Shown piece by piece: positions 54,917 to 64,000 of a stretch of DNA of 64,000 bases (its first letter is position 1; the number at the start of each line of letters is the position of its first letter). Source of the DNA: Paraconiothyrium sp. Pb-2020 (taxonomy: Eukaryota; Ascomycota; Dothideomycetes; Pleosporales; Didymosphaeriaceae); contig JAJUBI010000006.1 of NCBI GenBank assembly GCA_022419385.1, positions 2,356,001-2,420,000 of the forward strand. The letters are read 5' to 3'. Made by a program: the position numbers and the translations under genes. Below the pieces are notes generated by a model. The model searched no databases and was not told where the DNA came from. It worked only from the letters and a program-made list of their open reading frames with translations.

Positions 54917-55256
54917 AGGAAGGCTGAACGATTCCGTTCGCTGTTTCTTCTCGTTGCCACGGGTAATTGTGGTATGGCCTCAAGACTGCTACAGAATTTT
55001 GGTTCTATTATGTTGCGACGCTCAATTGCGCGACTGACGAAACACGGCACGTTCATGATACTTCAAAGCTCACGCGGCAATGAAGTAACTACACGTAATT
55101 GTATCATATAGTTCGAATTAGGTAGCAGCATCTTCGTCTACGTTACTTCACTAAGGTATAATTCGACAACAGTCTTGTTTCTGTGAGGTCTCCATTCCTA
55201 GATCGCCCCCTGAGCAGCCTCATAGAACTCCCTACCTACATTCCCATACCTATCCT
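54917..55256. other. Convergent intergenic spacer
   Basis: 3' flanks of two convergent genes; AT-rich around 55080-55170. Nothing recognised. Confidence 0.5.
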
Positions 55257-55720
55257 CTATTTCCCCCACCCATTCTCTAATTCCACCCAAACCTCACTAG
55301 TCTCAGGTGGATCGATCAGAACTCCAATAATCATATAGGCAGTCGTTTCAATTGATCGTCGTGATGTTTCGACCTGCCCCAGATAAGCCTCGAACTTCTG
55401 CTGCGAGCGAAGCTCATGCCATGCTAGCAACTTAGGGTCCAGCTCCTCATTTTTCACAATTTGAATCATTCGCAGAGTGTAAGCTACGGCTGTTACTATA
55501 TTTTCGGTATTTTGGGAGATGGAGTGGATGTGTTGGCGTGCCGTATGGCAGAGAGAGCGCAAAGGGGGGGGGGGGGGGGGGGGTATGCGCCGAGAGAGAG
55601 GTCGTGGTGGAGGAAGTCGATGAGGGTGCGGAGAGGGTGATGGTATACATGTACGTATTTTTGCCCGGCTGTGGGCGTGGAGGTAGGTGCGGTCATTTGT
55701 TGCACAAGATTTTTCGTCAT
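55257..55720 (-). CDS. Unknown protein interrupted by a 20-base poly-C tract (about 154 aa if in frame)
   Basis: The upstream half starts MTKNLVQQMTAPTSTPTAGQ at 55720 and reads KYVHVYHHPLRTLIDFLHHD up to the tract at 55583-55564. The downstream half (RSLCHTARQHIHSISQNTEN, IVTAVAYTLRMIQIVKNEEL, TTAYMIIGVLIDPPE) is open in the next frame to the stop at 55257. One additional C (21, encoding seven Pro) joins them exactly, giving 154 residues. As printed, translation from 55720 leaves the downstream frame. The downstream half has a helical, partly hydrophobic character but no family I recognise. Either the tract length is miscalled or it truly varies between nuclei or strains. Confidence 0.6.
55564..55583 (+). 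repeat. Poly-G/poly-C homopolymer, 20 bases
   Basis: An uninterrupted run of 20 G on the plus strand (C on the coding strand), inside the gene at 55257-55720 where it would encode polyproline. Confidence 0.95.
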
Positions 55721-56971
55721 GGTTATGGTGTTTGATCGGGGATACAGATGTCAGCAAGGTGAGATGCCCCGAAATCAAAGTGCGCTTGATATTGGTAGCA
55801 GAACGACCTTTAAGTCTGGCTGGTTTTTGGTGATGGGGAGTTCGTTGAGTACACGCACACACGACATGTCACTGTTCAGGCAATCCGGAATGACCAAAGC
55901 GGTTCACAAGTTCCCCTGGAAAGTTCCAGTCTGTACCAGCCACGCAACTGTGAAAACATCGAAAACTTGAGAATCAAACACAACACATGCATCACCGCCT
56001 CTCGCCAGAGAACGCCACATCAAGCGGCTACAAGGGTGATGAGTGTGTGGTGAGCAATGAGGCCACGTACATTCAATGTATTTACTCCATCTAAGATCGT
56101 CTTTACTCTCTCCGAAAGCTTTCACACCAAGGAAACTATTAGTCGGCCCACGAAAGATCTTACTCGTCTTGAGTCGCCGTTTACCATCAGAGCTTGTGCT
56201 CTTTGCTCTTGTACATATATTTCAAACGCAATCTGACTTTCAGGAGGGATTAAGGTGAAGAACTGGCAAATGTAACCTTTCGACGGGCGCGGAAGCCTTG
56301 TTGTTGTAGTTTTCGTGCCATGGGTAACTTAGGCTAGGTGCATGAGCTTCTTCGACCGCCTCCCTCTCGGTGTATTCAGGCAAATCAGATGGGTGCACAA
56401 AGATCTGAAATTTGATCTGCGGTATATGACGAGTTGTAGGATAATCGTTTAGAGAGAGGAATTCATGTGTGCTCGCACCAGGTACCCTTCACACGCTCCG
56501 TTCTATTGATTGTACGGAGGGGATCATGCTTCAAGCAAGCATGAAGGCAAGCGATACCGTACACGAATTATGTGTAATAACATCATTTCATCGTTCACCA
56601 TGGCCTATTACTATGTGCCAGAGACCTTCACCATGACATCGTCATGTGACAGCTCTTTCACCATGCTTTAATAGTATATATTCGTCGTCTAACTATTGTA
56701 TATCTATGGATACATTCACTGAAACAGTACAGAGCCACTCTCTGTACTATATTTCTATATCAAAGCAGCGGACCGGGCTTAGCTCGGATTCTTGTCAAGC
56801 GTATCAGCCAATCACCAGAAACGCGAAAGAGGAGCCAATATCAGAAAGTAGCCACATGTTTATTTGAACTAACTATTTGAAAGGATTTAAGAGGTTGGGT
56901 CTAAGAGTTAATATTCCAGCAGAAGTAAAGCAATGGGACCGAGTGTACAAGCATCAATGAGCTGGAAGGCA
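55721..56971. other. Intergenic, 1.25 kb
   Basis: AT-rich in 56560-56900. The motif TTCACCATG occurs three times between about 56594 and 56665. No ORF shows a domain. Confidence 0.5.
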
Positions 56972-58117
56972 TCAAATAGTATAGAAGAAAGACTCATCTT
57001 TCACTTGATCAGCATGATCTTTGACGCACTTGCGAATTTCCGCCAACGAAGCGTGAGATTGGCCGCAGGTCGAGCACGGCTTAGTATAGCTAGGCTTTGC
57101 AGCACTGCTACCTTCGCTACTAGTGTGACGAGAGGTGAGATTGGCGTTCGCCTGACCGCTAGCACCCCATTTACCTAAAGGAGGGGCACCAGCTTTAGCA
57201 CGCACACGCGCTTTTCGAGTAGCGTCTTGGTGAGCCTGCTCCTCTAGCTTTGCCCTGTGCGTCTCCTTACCTGCGCGCACAGCGGCAGCATTGGCATCCA
57301 GCTGGGATTGTTTGGCAGCTTCTTTACGTGCCTTTGCTTCAGCGCGAGTGAAAGGTGCGGGCTGGGCAGCGACAGCGGGGCCCATGGGAGTGGCACGAGT
57401 CATTGGCCTTGATGTAGGCGTAGCAGTACGTAGCCGAGACGGAGTCGAAGTCGTTGAACGCGAAGGAGGCGGACGGGTAGGCTTAACTCCAAGGTTGCCG
57501 GGAGCCTTCGGACGTGACATACCTTCAAGCCAATCTTCATGCTCACGCTCGCGCTTTGCAATCTTTGCCTGGTAGACTTGCATCTGTACAGCACAGTGGG
57601 CACGCAAGTTGCCGTTGCTGAGAGCGTCGTCATCATACTCTGCCGCCATCTCTGCCCACGTCTGAAGCATGAACTTCAGCCCAGAGATATCCATCTGAGA
57701 GTCTTCGATATCGCGCTTGGCTCTCTGTTCTCGAAGATACGCAAGGTCTTGTTCGATCTTGGCTTTCAAAACGCGCTTCTCGGCTGGAGAAGTGATACGG
57801 ATGGTTTTGCGCCGGCGGGGATAGGTTGAAGGCGTGGGAGGACGGTGAAATGTGGAAGACGTGATGTCTACACGACCACCATGACGCTGCAACTCGCGGT
57901 CGTAAACAATCTTCAGAGAAGGGTTACCGAGGACGTCGAAAGCCTCCTGGACCTTGCGGAAGAGGGCGGAATGCGCAGCACGGTCTTCTGCAGACAGATT
58001 AACTGTCTTGTCTGGATGATGAGAAAGTGCCAGCGCTTTATAAGCCGCACGAATGACGGGAAGTTCGGCGTTTTGAGTCACCCCAAGCGTAGCGTAGTAA
58101 GTCGTAACTGCTTCCAT
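56972..58117 (-). CDS. J-domain (DnaJ/HSP40) protein, 381 aa
   Basis: I take the start at 58117 (MEAVTTYYATLGVTQNAELP), because the J domain begins there; the frame is open upstream to 58237 through TA-rich sequence unlike the rest. The J domain spans residues about 6-75 with the HPD motif in ALSHHPDKTVN. A charged helical middle follows (EKRVLKAKIEQDLAYLREQR), then an Ala/Lys-rich coiled-coil-like region (ARKEAAKQSQLDANAAAVRA) and a short Cys motif near the end (CSTCGQSH). There is no G/F or CxxCxGxG zinc domain, so it is a type III co-chaperone that stimulates an Hsp70. Client and location are unknown. Confidence 0.85.
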   Translation of the reverse strand: MEAVTTYYATLGVTQNAELPVIRAAYKALALSHHPDKTVNLSAEDRAAHSALFRKVQEAFDVLGNPSLKIVYDRELQRHGGRVDITSSTFHRPPTPSTYPRRRKTIRITSPAEKRVLKAKIEQDLAYLREQRAKRDIEDSQMDISGLKFMLQTWAEMAAEYDDDALSNGNLRAHCAVQMQVYQAKIAKREREHEDWLEGMSRPKAPGNLGVKPTRPPPSRSTTSTPSRLRTATPTSRPMTRATPMGPAVAAQPAPFTRAEAKARKEAAKQSQLDANAAAVRAGKETHRAKLEEQAHQDATRKARVRAKAGAPPLGKWGASGQANANLTSRHTSSEGSSAAKPSYTKPCSTCGQSHASLAEIRKCVKDHADQVKDESFFYTI

Positions 58118-58201
58118 ATTAGGTTTTGGTGTAGCTAGTTTATGGTAGATTATCGTTCGTACTTGTTTTGAACTGCAACTGCTTTGAAGAATCTGTCGTT
58201 T

Positions 58202-58208
58202 TTTTATA
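58202..58208 (-). promoter_or_regulatory. TATA-like element of the J-domain gene
   Basis: TATAAAA on the minus strand, roughly 85 bp upstream of the ATG at 58117. Confidence 0.35.
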
Positions 58209-59382
58209 CGACTGCGGTATGCATAGTCCGTGTACAATGTCTTACCAGGTGTTTCACTCTGCTCTTATATTGTGACAGACCAGTCTTACTACTGGAGAAC
58301 AGCCGTTGAAACTGCATCGTGTTCACAATGTCAGGCATCGTGTATTTCGACCATCACTGGTTCGATCTGGTGGCTTCAGCTGCCGTACCGACGTGTGTGA
58401 GGGATTCGGATATTTGGATTTGAACCTATCCCTAGAATTGTGATGAGCCCTATTTTGGCATCCGAAGAGATTGCTCCATAACTTACTAAAAAGGTACAAG
58501 ACAGCCTGGGTGTGTGAATGGTTGGGACGACAGAATCTGCACGCGAAAGCAAGGCGCATAGCGGAAGCGGAGGCAGGTACTAACTGAAGTGACCTCCGAA
58601 GTGACATGCGAATACAGAGGTTCCATCATGCTCAAAGCTCGTTGAACCAGCCAGTCCCTCTGAGCCCCTGATCTCGCTCGACTAATCTGTCGAGAAGGCC
58701 ATTAATGTTGTGTTAGCGTGAGTGAGAGGTGTGTCTATGCGTGGCAAAGATGCGGAGCCTCGACCTGGGCTGTGCCTCGATGCTCGGGGTGGAAGCCTCG
58801 GGTGATTTTCGCAGTTACCGCGACAGGTTTTACGTGATGCTCGAAGGAGCCGGGGCTGGACTCGTGGGATGTGGTGGCAATGTAGCGAGCGGACAGCGCC
58901 CGCAGCGGGTAATGCCCACAGACAGTGCCGTAGCAACCGGGTGGTGAGAGCCGTGGAATCATGCTCCTGGGCTGGCATGCAGCTGACTGACTCTTTGTTT
59001 GTACCCGGAGGTGTGTTTTGGATGGGGTCAAACGGAGATGGTGTGGCATAAGGCAAGTTGCGAGATGGCGTGCTTGGGTGGGTCCCTGCGTACCTGCCTC
59101 AGAACGTACAAGGAGGCAGTAGCTGTTGACGTCGCCTCACAGAGTTTTCACGGTGGCATCCACCTGGATGTATCGAATATTGCGCCTTATTGAGCAATGA
59201 CCAGCCCCGGCCGTCCTGGGGGCATGAGCACGCTAACGTGAGTGTGCATGCAGGCAGGGCCAAGTCACCTGACGGCGCGCGACACTCGGATCACATGCAG
59301 CATGCTTCTCCAGGGCTGCTCTCTGCTGGGCTGTCTGGCGTACCTACACCAGGGCGCAGGATAGTCCTGCCGTGGCAAGGCT

Positions 59383-59384
<2 letters not shown>

Positions 59385-59414
<30 letters not shown>
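59385..59414 (+). repeat. (GAC)10 trinucleotide microsatellite
   Basis: Ten perfect GAC units, about 0.6 kb upstream of the bZIP start, outside any gene I accept. Confidence 0.9.
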
Positions 59415-59417
<3 letters not shown>

Positions 59418-60033
59418 GAGGCTGGCGCGCAGAGGGGAACCGCATCGTGCGATCAGGCGGGCGATTAGCGCTGGGCGACGTGAATGGCGCAAATGGGTCG
59501 CGGTGAATGGAGGCATGCCACGGCGGATGCACCCCACCCCAGGCGTTTACGTAGCGCGAGGGCGGCGTGGGGGCGGCAGGTTCACGTCGCGAGGAGCTTG
59601 CCAGCTTCTCGAAGGAGCAGAGGAGGGGAGGGCACGAGATATATTGTTGCGCATAGAGCACTGCTAGCGCGCCTGGAGACGCGCAGAGTGGCAGCCCGCA
59701 GAGAAGCAGTGGGAGTGGCGACATGGCCCACGGTCTGCGGTCTGCGGTCCACTTCCCGGGGCGCTGACGGGACGAGCAGGGACGAGCAGGCCCGCTGCAC
59801 CAGGTGTGGGGAACACGGCCAGCTTTGTCTGGCGTGCAAAACTCGTCGTGAATTGCGTGCCGTCTTATAGGCACAGCATCCCTCCTGCAGGCTCGACACC
59901 TCGCACCGTCCCATTGCCAGCCGAACTGCTCGACCCTGCGAACCGACTCCACTATCAGCTCCACCACCCAGCACCACCACCATATATCCGCACCACGCGT
60001 GCCGCATGTCCACGACAAGACTGATGGAAGGGT

Positions 60034-61051
60034 ATGCCGCACGTCTACTCTCTGCAAACACCTGGAGCGCCGACCTTCACCGCCAAATCTGCGAGTCCGA
60101 GTTCGTTTGGACTTGACGATTTCGCGCCGCCCATCGACCCCGACATAATGGATCGAGAATGGTATCACGCCCAGGATTACTATCCTCATACCGCCCTGCA
60201 TGCCCACTCGAGGCTGTCCCCCGCCGACGACGTGCTCGCCGCCGTCGCCTTCAACTACCCGGCGCACTCTGAACCCGGCAGCGAGGCGCTGGCAGGTATG
60301 TCGACGTCTTCTTTGATCCCTCCTCTTTTTTCCCGTCCAATGCCGTGGCACATCGCTCGAAAGCGCATGTCGTCAGCGCCCAAAACGCCGGCCGCCGTTC
60401 CTCCAGGCGCTGCCTCGTGCAACTCCGGGTTCGCGCTGTGCCATCGCGTCATCTCGCTTGATTATTCGCAATCGCACGTGACCACGGCGCTCAAGATGCC
60501 ACAACTCGACACATCCCCCACGATGGAGCTCCCCTTACCCCACGATCTTAGCAACTTGCGCTTGATGCGAAGCTCCACGCTGATGCCGAGACCAAGGCCC
60601 GCTGTACCCTCCACTTGACCGCTCCATGAACGGTCACGCGTTTCCGCAATATCACGACCATGGTGCGCCACGGGTCGATGATCTGACGCCCATTTCTCCG
60701 CTGCAGCCACAGTACAACGGCACTGCTTTCCCCACGCCCTATCCGGACAGCAACGCGTCGTCGGCTCCCAGCGAGGATCCCATCATTGCCGATGTCGAAG
60801 AGGACAAGCGTAAGCGCAACCAGGCCGCGTCCGCGCGGTTCCGGCAGAAGAAGAAGCAACGTGAACAGCAGATGATGGAGCAGACTCGCGACATGCAAGA
60901 GAAGAACAAGAGACTCGAAGGAGAAGTGGAAGGACTGAAGCGAGAGAATACTTTCCTGAAGAAACTACTTGTGGAGAAGATCGACAACATGAGCCCCGAA
61001 GATAGAGACCTGTTGGTGAGGACTACAGAGACGTTGAAAGAGAAGGAGTGA
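60034..61051 (+). CDS. bZIP transcription factor, Cys3/MetR-like, 238 aa
   Basis: Two exons (60034-60295 and 60597-61051) joined across a 301-bp intron: EALAG joins PLYPPLDRSMNGH. The C-terminal bZIP has the basic region DKRKRNQAASARFRQKKKQR, with the conserved N..AASARFR contact residues. Leucine-zipper heptads follow (MQEKNKRLEGEVEGLKRENT, FLKKLLVEKI). This is closest to the CYS-3/MetR sulfur regulators and related fungal bZIPs rather than to GCN4. The N-terminal part is rich in Pro/Tyr/Asp and probably activating. The acceptor may be 60590 or 60596; both keep frame. Without splicing, the first exon reads on to 60618, giving a 194-residue product without a bZIP. Confidence 0.82.
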
Positions 61052-61381
61052 GCGGCGCACGGGGCGTCCTGGCGTTTATATACCGACTGCCATTTTGCGC
61101 GATGGGCCGGGCGGTTACTGCCCGGCCGAGAGCCGCGACTTCCGACGACCCGAGCGCGGAACATGATTTGACGACTCTCCACTATTCTCCTTACGGTAGC
61201 AACGGCGATGGGGGCGGGTCATGACACTTTCACATTCAACAGACAGCGACTATGGCAATAGGGATAGCTAATCAGGTCGGTTGATTCCGAGTTTCTTTCC
61301 ATCAACAATCTCATCGTGTCCGACTACCCTTCTTCGCCTTTCCAAGTGCTGCCCACATGCGCCATTTCATTTCATCATCGT
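61052..61381. other. Convergent intergenic spacer
   Basis: 3' flanks of the bZIP and CFEM genes; GC-rich inverted segment around 61100-61135 (CGGGCGGTTACTGCCCGG), which could form a hairpin in the bZIP 3' region. Confidence 0.45.
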
Positions 61382-61789
61382 CTACGAGGGGCAGACCGTG
61401 TTGTACCAGGTCAAGGTAGCTGTATCACTGTCAATATTCCTGCCTCAACGTCGGCAAACGCATGCTCGATACGTACCGACAGCATCAGTCAAGCTGCAGC
61501 CAGCCAGCACACACTGCTGAACGGCACTGTAGAAGGCGGTGTCGGCGCAGAAGCAGGTGTACTCCGTAGCGGTCGGGTCGCAAGAGGAGAGGCCTTGGTT
61601 GTCCGTAAGGCAGGTTTGCTGTCGCAGCAAGCGTTAGCAACATGTACCAGCTTCGAGGCCGAACGTCGCCAGGTATGTCAAAGGCACACCAGAGAAGGAT
61701 TGACTGACAGCGCAAGCGGGTGCACCCGAAATATCTACCGCAGCAACGGCGGCGACGAGAAGAGCGATGGCTGGGAGGGAGAAGCGCAT
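61382..61789 (-). CDS. Secreted CFEM-domain protein, 90 aa
   Basis: Three exons (61789-61709, 61618-61473, 61427-61382; introns 90 and 45 bp) join in frame. The signal peptide is MRFSLPAIALLVAAVAAVD. The CFEM cysteine pattern follows: PACAQTCLTDNQGLSSCDPT, EYTCFCADTAFYSAVQQCVL, AGCSLTDAVGTDTATLTWYN, TVCPS. The Asp in SSCDPTATEYTC sits at the position used for heme binding in Candida CFEM proteins. There is no GPI signal, so it should be secreted and soluble. Roles reported for the family include heme/iron capture, adhesion and virulence. The donor at 61708 (GTCAGT) is a weaker consensus, so that junction is the least sure. Confidence 0.85.
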
Positions 61790-64000
61790 GTTGAAGACTT
61801 GATGAAACCTGATGTTTGAACTCGAGTTTGAACAGTGAGGTACCGCACTCCAAGCACGACATCACTCGCCCTCTTTATACCTCTCCATCTCCCCTCGAAG
61901 GCATTGCAGCTTCCCCATCCGTGCTCTCATCCGAAAACCTCGTCACTTCCACCGACCCGTTTACCTCCTCCGCCAGAACACCAATTGTCCACCATTGAAC
62001 CCAACACGAAGTCAACACATGTGAATTCCAACCTCGGTGCGCTCGTCGCGCATGCAGGTCCAGTCAGGTCCGCCCCGGAGACTTCATCTAAATATCCACA
62101 CCCCTGCGTCGATCCCCCGGGTTTACTCCAGTTTTGCGTAACGACCCGATGCGCGTGACGAAGAGATGCAGGAGGGGTGCCACCCGCGGGGAATCTGCTA
62201 CGCACGAAATGGTCGTTTGGTAGATTGCGCAGGGTGGGAACAGGGCAGAGTTGAGAAGTTTGCGGGGTAATTGCGGAGCAGAGGTGCGTTGGGGATTGGT
62301 GTGGCCAAGACTCCTTCAAGACTTCGTGGAGAAGCGAAGGCACGAAGAACACGTAATATGTTTTGTTGTCTGTAGGAAGACATGTGGCAGTTGGCAGTGC
62401 GCATGTATAAGACGATACGGAATAACAAGTTGCAAGTCAAGCGAGGTACACCGATTATGAGGGAGGAGAATTCGCCGAACCGCCAGGCACAATAGACATG
62501 TTACCCCTTCATACGGGCTGACGTGTACCTTGCTTCACTTCGGCGACATGCGGATCCACAATGTATTACCTCGGCGCATAAATACGCTTCTTCAGTCGGG
62601 TACAAGCTCCGTGATAATATCTATCGCCTAATCCTTATATGCGTCATACCAAGAGCGTGAGTGGTAAGCCGAACTCACGTGAAATGCAGCGTGAATTATA
62701 GTTTGAATTGACCGCGTGCAGAAACTTATGGTAGATCTCAGTTCCGAGGTTCTCGAACGCCAAAGATGCTATAGTCATACGCGATGATCATTCGGCCCAC
62801 CGACGTCTAGGCTAAGTGATCTTCGTTGTTGTCACTGACTTCTCAGCTCTTCCGCGGGTATGGACAGACGGTCATCGTGGAGCATAGTGCGTGGGCACGT
62901 CCCGCAACTGAGCTACTAGAACTGCCTGAAGAGGAAAGCGACCTTACAGATATTCTCGTATGTCATGCGCTGCAGTTACTTTGAAGCCAGAGGGAAGTCG
63001 ATGATGACAGGCTCCTGGCCGAGGCAACTGCACAAGCACCTTGCAGACACGTGTGGTAGACAATGACATATGTCCGATAAAGTATGTTTTCACCTAGACT
63101 GGTCTATCAGTGACTGAGTTTCTCAAGATGCTTTGAGGGTCGATGAACCTATAATCTCTTGCAACAGTCTTATGAACTCTGTGAATGTCATCTTGCCACA
63201 GGAATCCAGAGAAGCCTTGGCCATCGACCAAAGCAAAGGTACCTACCAAGAGCTGGCCTCGTCGAATGTATGTGTGACGGTAATCTTCTCGTCGCCTATA
63301 CTGGGTACAGCCGCTACATAGTTCGCCATATCAACCAAAGCGTCAGAATTAACACGGTATGATAGACTGTTCATCGAAAAGTCGAACGAGATGGCGTTTA
63401 TCACCACTGAGCACTCAGAGTCAGCCTTGCAAGCTCGAACAAGCTCGAAGTAGACTTGGAGATCTAGGGCGCTCTACACTAACCCTCGTCATTTCGTCGC
63501 GCATAGTCATATGTCTCGACAGAGTCTGACTCTCTTGGATCAATACCGTAACTAGTGAAGATATATCTTAGACCATTGGCAATGCAGCTGCTGAGGCTTT
63601 GATCAGGTTCATTTTCGATGTCTTGAGTACTTTTGTTGAGATAGGAAACGTGCGCAACACAGTATCTATACCATGTTCCTCCTGACATTGGCTGAGCTCT
63701 TCACATTATTGTACTCGATGTTCGGCTTCCAAGGCATCCCATGTCGCTGAAATCGATTCCCTATGCAAAGTCCTGCACGTAAGCGATTTCATGACCTGGC
63801 ACTCGTTCGGTAGATAGAGAGCCTAGCGCAGGTGTTCACCTTCAGCTTAAGGAAGCGTGTCATGTGGTATCGATCACTGGACAAGCCATACAAGTCCTCC
63901 ATCTAGGTCCCCAAGCACAGGTTCTTTCTCTCTGAATATTGCCCCGATAGATGTACTCGCTCCAATCTGGCTGCGATTTTTTTAGGTCCCTGAACTCATT
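61790..64000. other. Intergenic/unassigned right end, 2.2 kb
   Basis: No gene I can support. Short protein-like stretches occur on the plus strand near 62847-62983 and 63133-63240 and on the minus strand at 63479-63688, without detectable domains or consistent splicing. They may be eroded coding sequence or parts of genes beyond the edge. Confidence 0.4.
61873..61879 (-). promoter_or_regulatory. TATA box of the CFEM gene
   Basis: TATAAAG on the minus strand, about 85 bp upstream of the ATG at 61789. Confidence 0.5.

Larger units (their letters stand above)
58118..60033. other. Intergenic, 1.9 kb, with GAC microsatellite
   Basis: Long shared upstream region of the J-domain and bZIP genes. 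It contains a perfect (GAC)10 tract and 10-bp tandem GACGAGCAGG copies near 59770. A 335-codon minus ORF (59344-60351) is Arg-rich, runs across the microsatellite and lies antisense to the bZIP gene; I do not call it. Confidence 0.45.

Noticed and set aside
59344..60351. 335-codon minus-strand ORF
   Set aside because: Arg-rich, crosses the GAC microsatellite and is antisense to the bZIP gene; no domain.
62784..62983. Two-exon peptide starting MIIRPTD on the plus strand
   Set aside because: Weak donor, no family, and the product ends quickly; left as unassigned.

Overview
The window is a nuclear segment of a filamentous ascomycete (Pezizomycotina). Short GT-AG introns of about 45-65 bp interrupt most genes. 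The gene content is typically fungal: a NACHT NLR, an AA9 LPMO, a CFEM protein, 2EXR and F-box proteins, and an rvt gene. A Dothideomycete is plausible, but I cannot place it further. I saw no tRNA, rRNA, CRISPR array or intact transposon. Genes lie on both strands with no operons, so neighbouring pairs are only suggestive of function. Exon joins are my reading of splice sites and reading phase.

Layout. 1-3032: a 5'-truncated NLR-type protein (DUF7708-like N-terminus, NACHT, four C2H2 fingers). 5.5-6.2 kb: a C2H2 protein. 7.3-11.4 kb: an MFS transporter divergent from a YtcJ-type amidohydrolase. 11.7-15.4 kb: a small basic protein and a membrane-anchored F-box/Cys-rich protein. 16.2-20.1 kb: CWC27 and an ALE1-type MBOAT acyltransferase. 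20.9-24.0 kb: a convergent AA9 LPMO and GMC oxidoreductase. 25.9-26.7 kb: two related small Cys-rich proteins. 27.9-28.5 kb: the centromeric histone CENP-A, hidden in three exons. 29.1-31.5 kb: a Derlin with disrupted frames and an S1/P1 nuclease.

32.9-39.2 kb: a 2EXR protein, a domesticated reverse-transcriptase-related gene (rvt), and an F-box protein head-to-head with it. 41.1-43.6 kb: a galactose oxidase with two discoidin domains and a frameshift before its last copper ligand. 44.1-48.4 kb: a 3-hydroxyacyl-CoA-dehydrogenase/YWTD-propeller fusion divergent from a CaiB-type CoA-transferase. 48.8-53.5 kb: HSH49, TOM7 and a STAND-N-domain-like protein. 54.3-58.1 kb: two unknown genes, one split by a 20-base poly-C tract, and a J-domain protein. 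60.0-61.8 kb: a Cys3/MetR-like bZIP factor and a CFEM protein. The last 2.2 kb has no convincing gene.

The most notable items are the rvt gene, the CENP-A gene, the dehydrogenase-propeller fusion beside a CoA-transferase, the LPMO/GMC pair, and three genes with local frame disruptions (Derlin, galactose oxidase, poly-C gene). The disruptions could be real decay or base-calling error.
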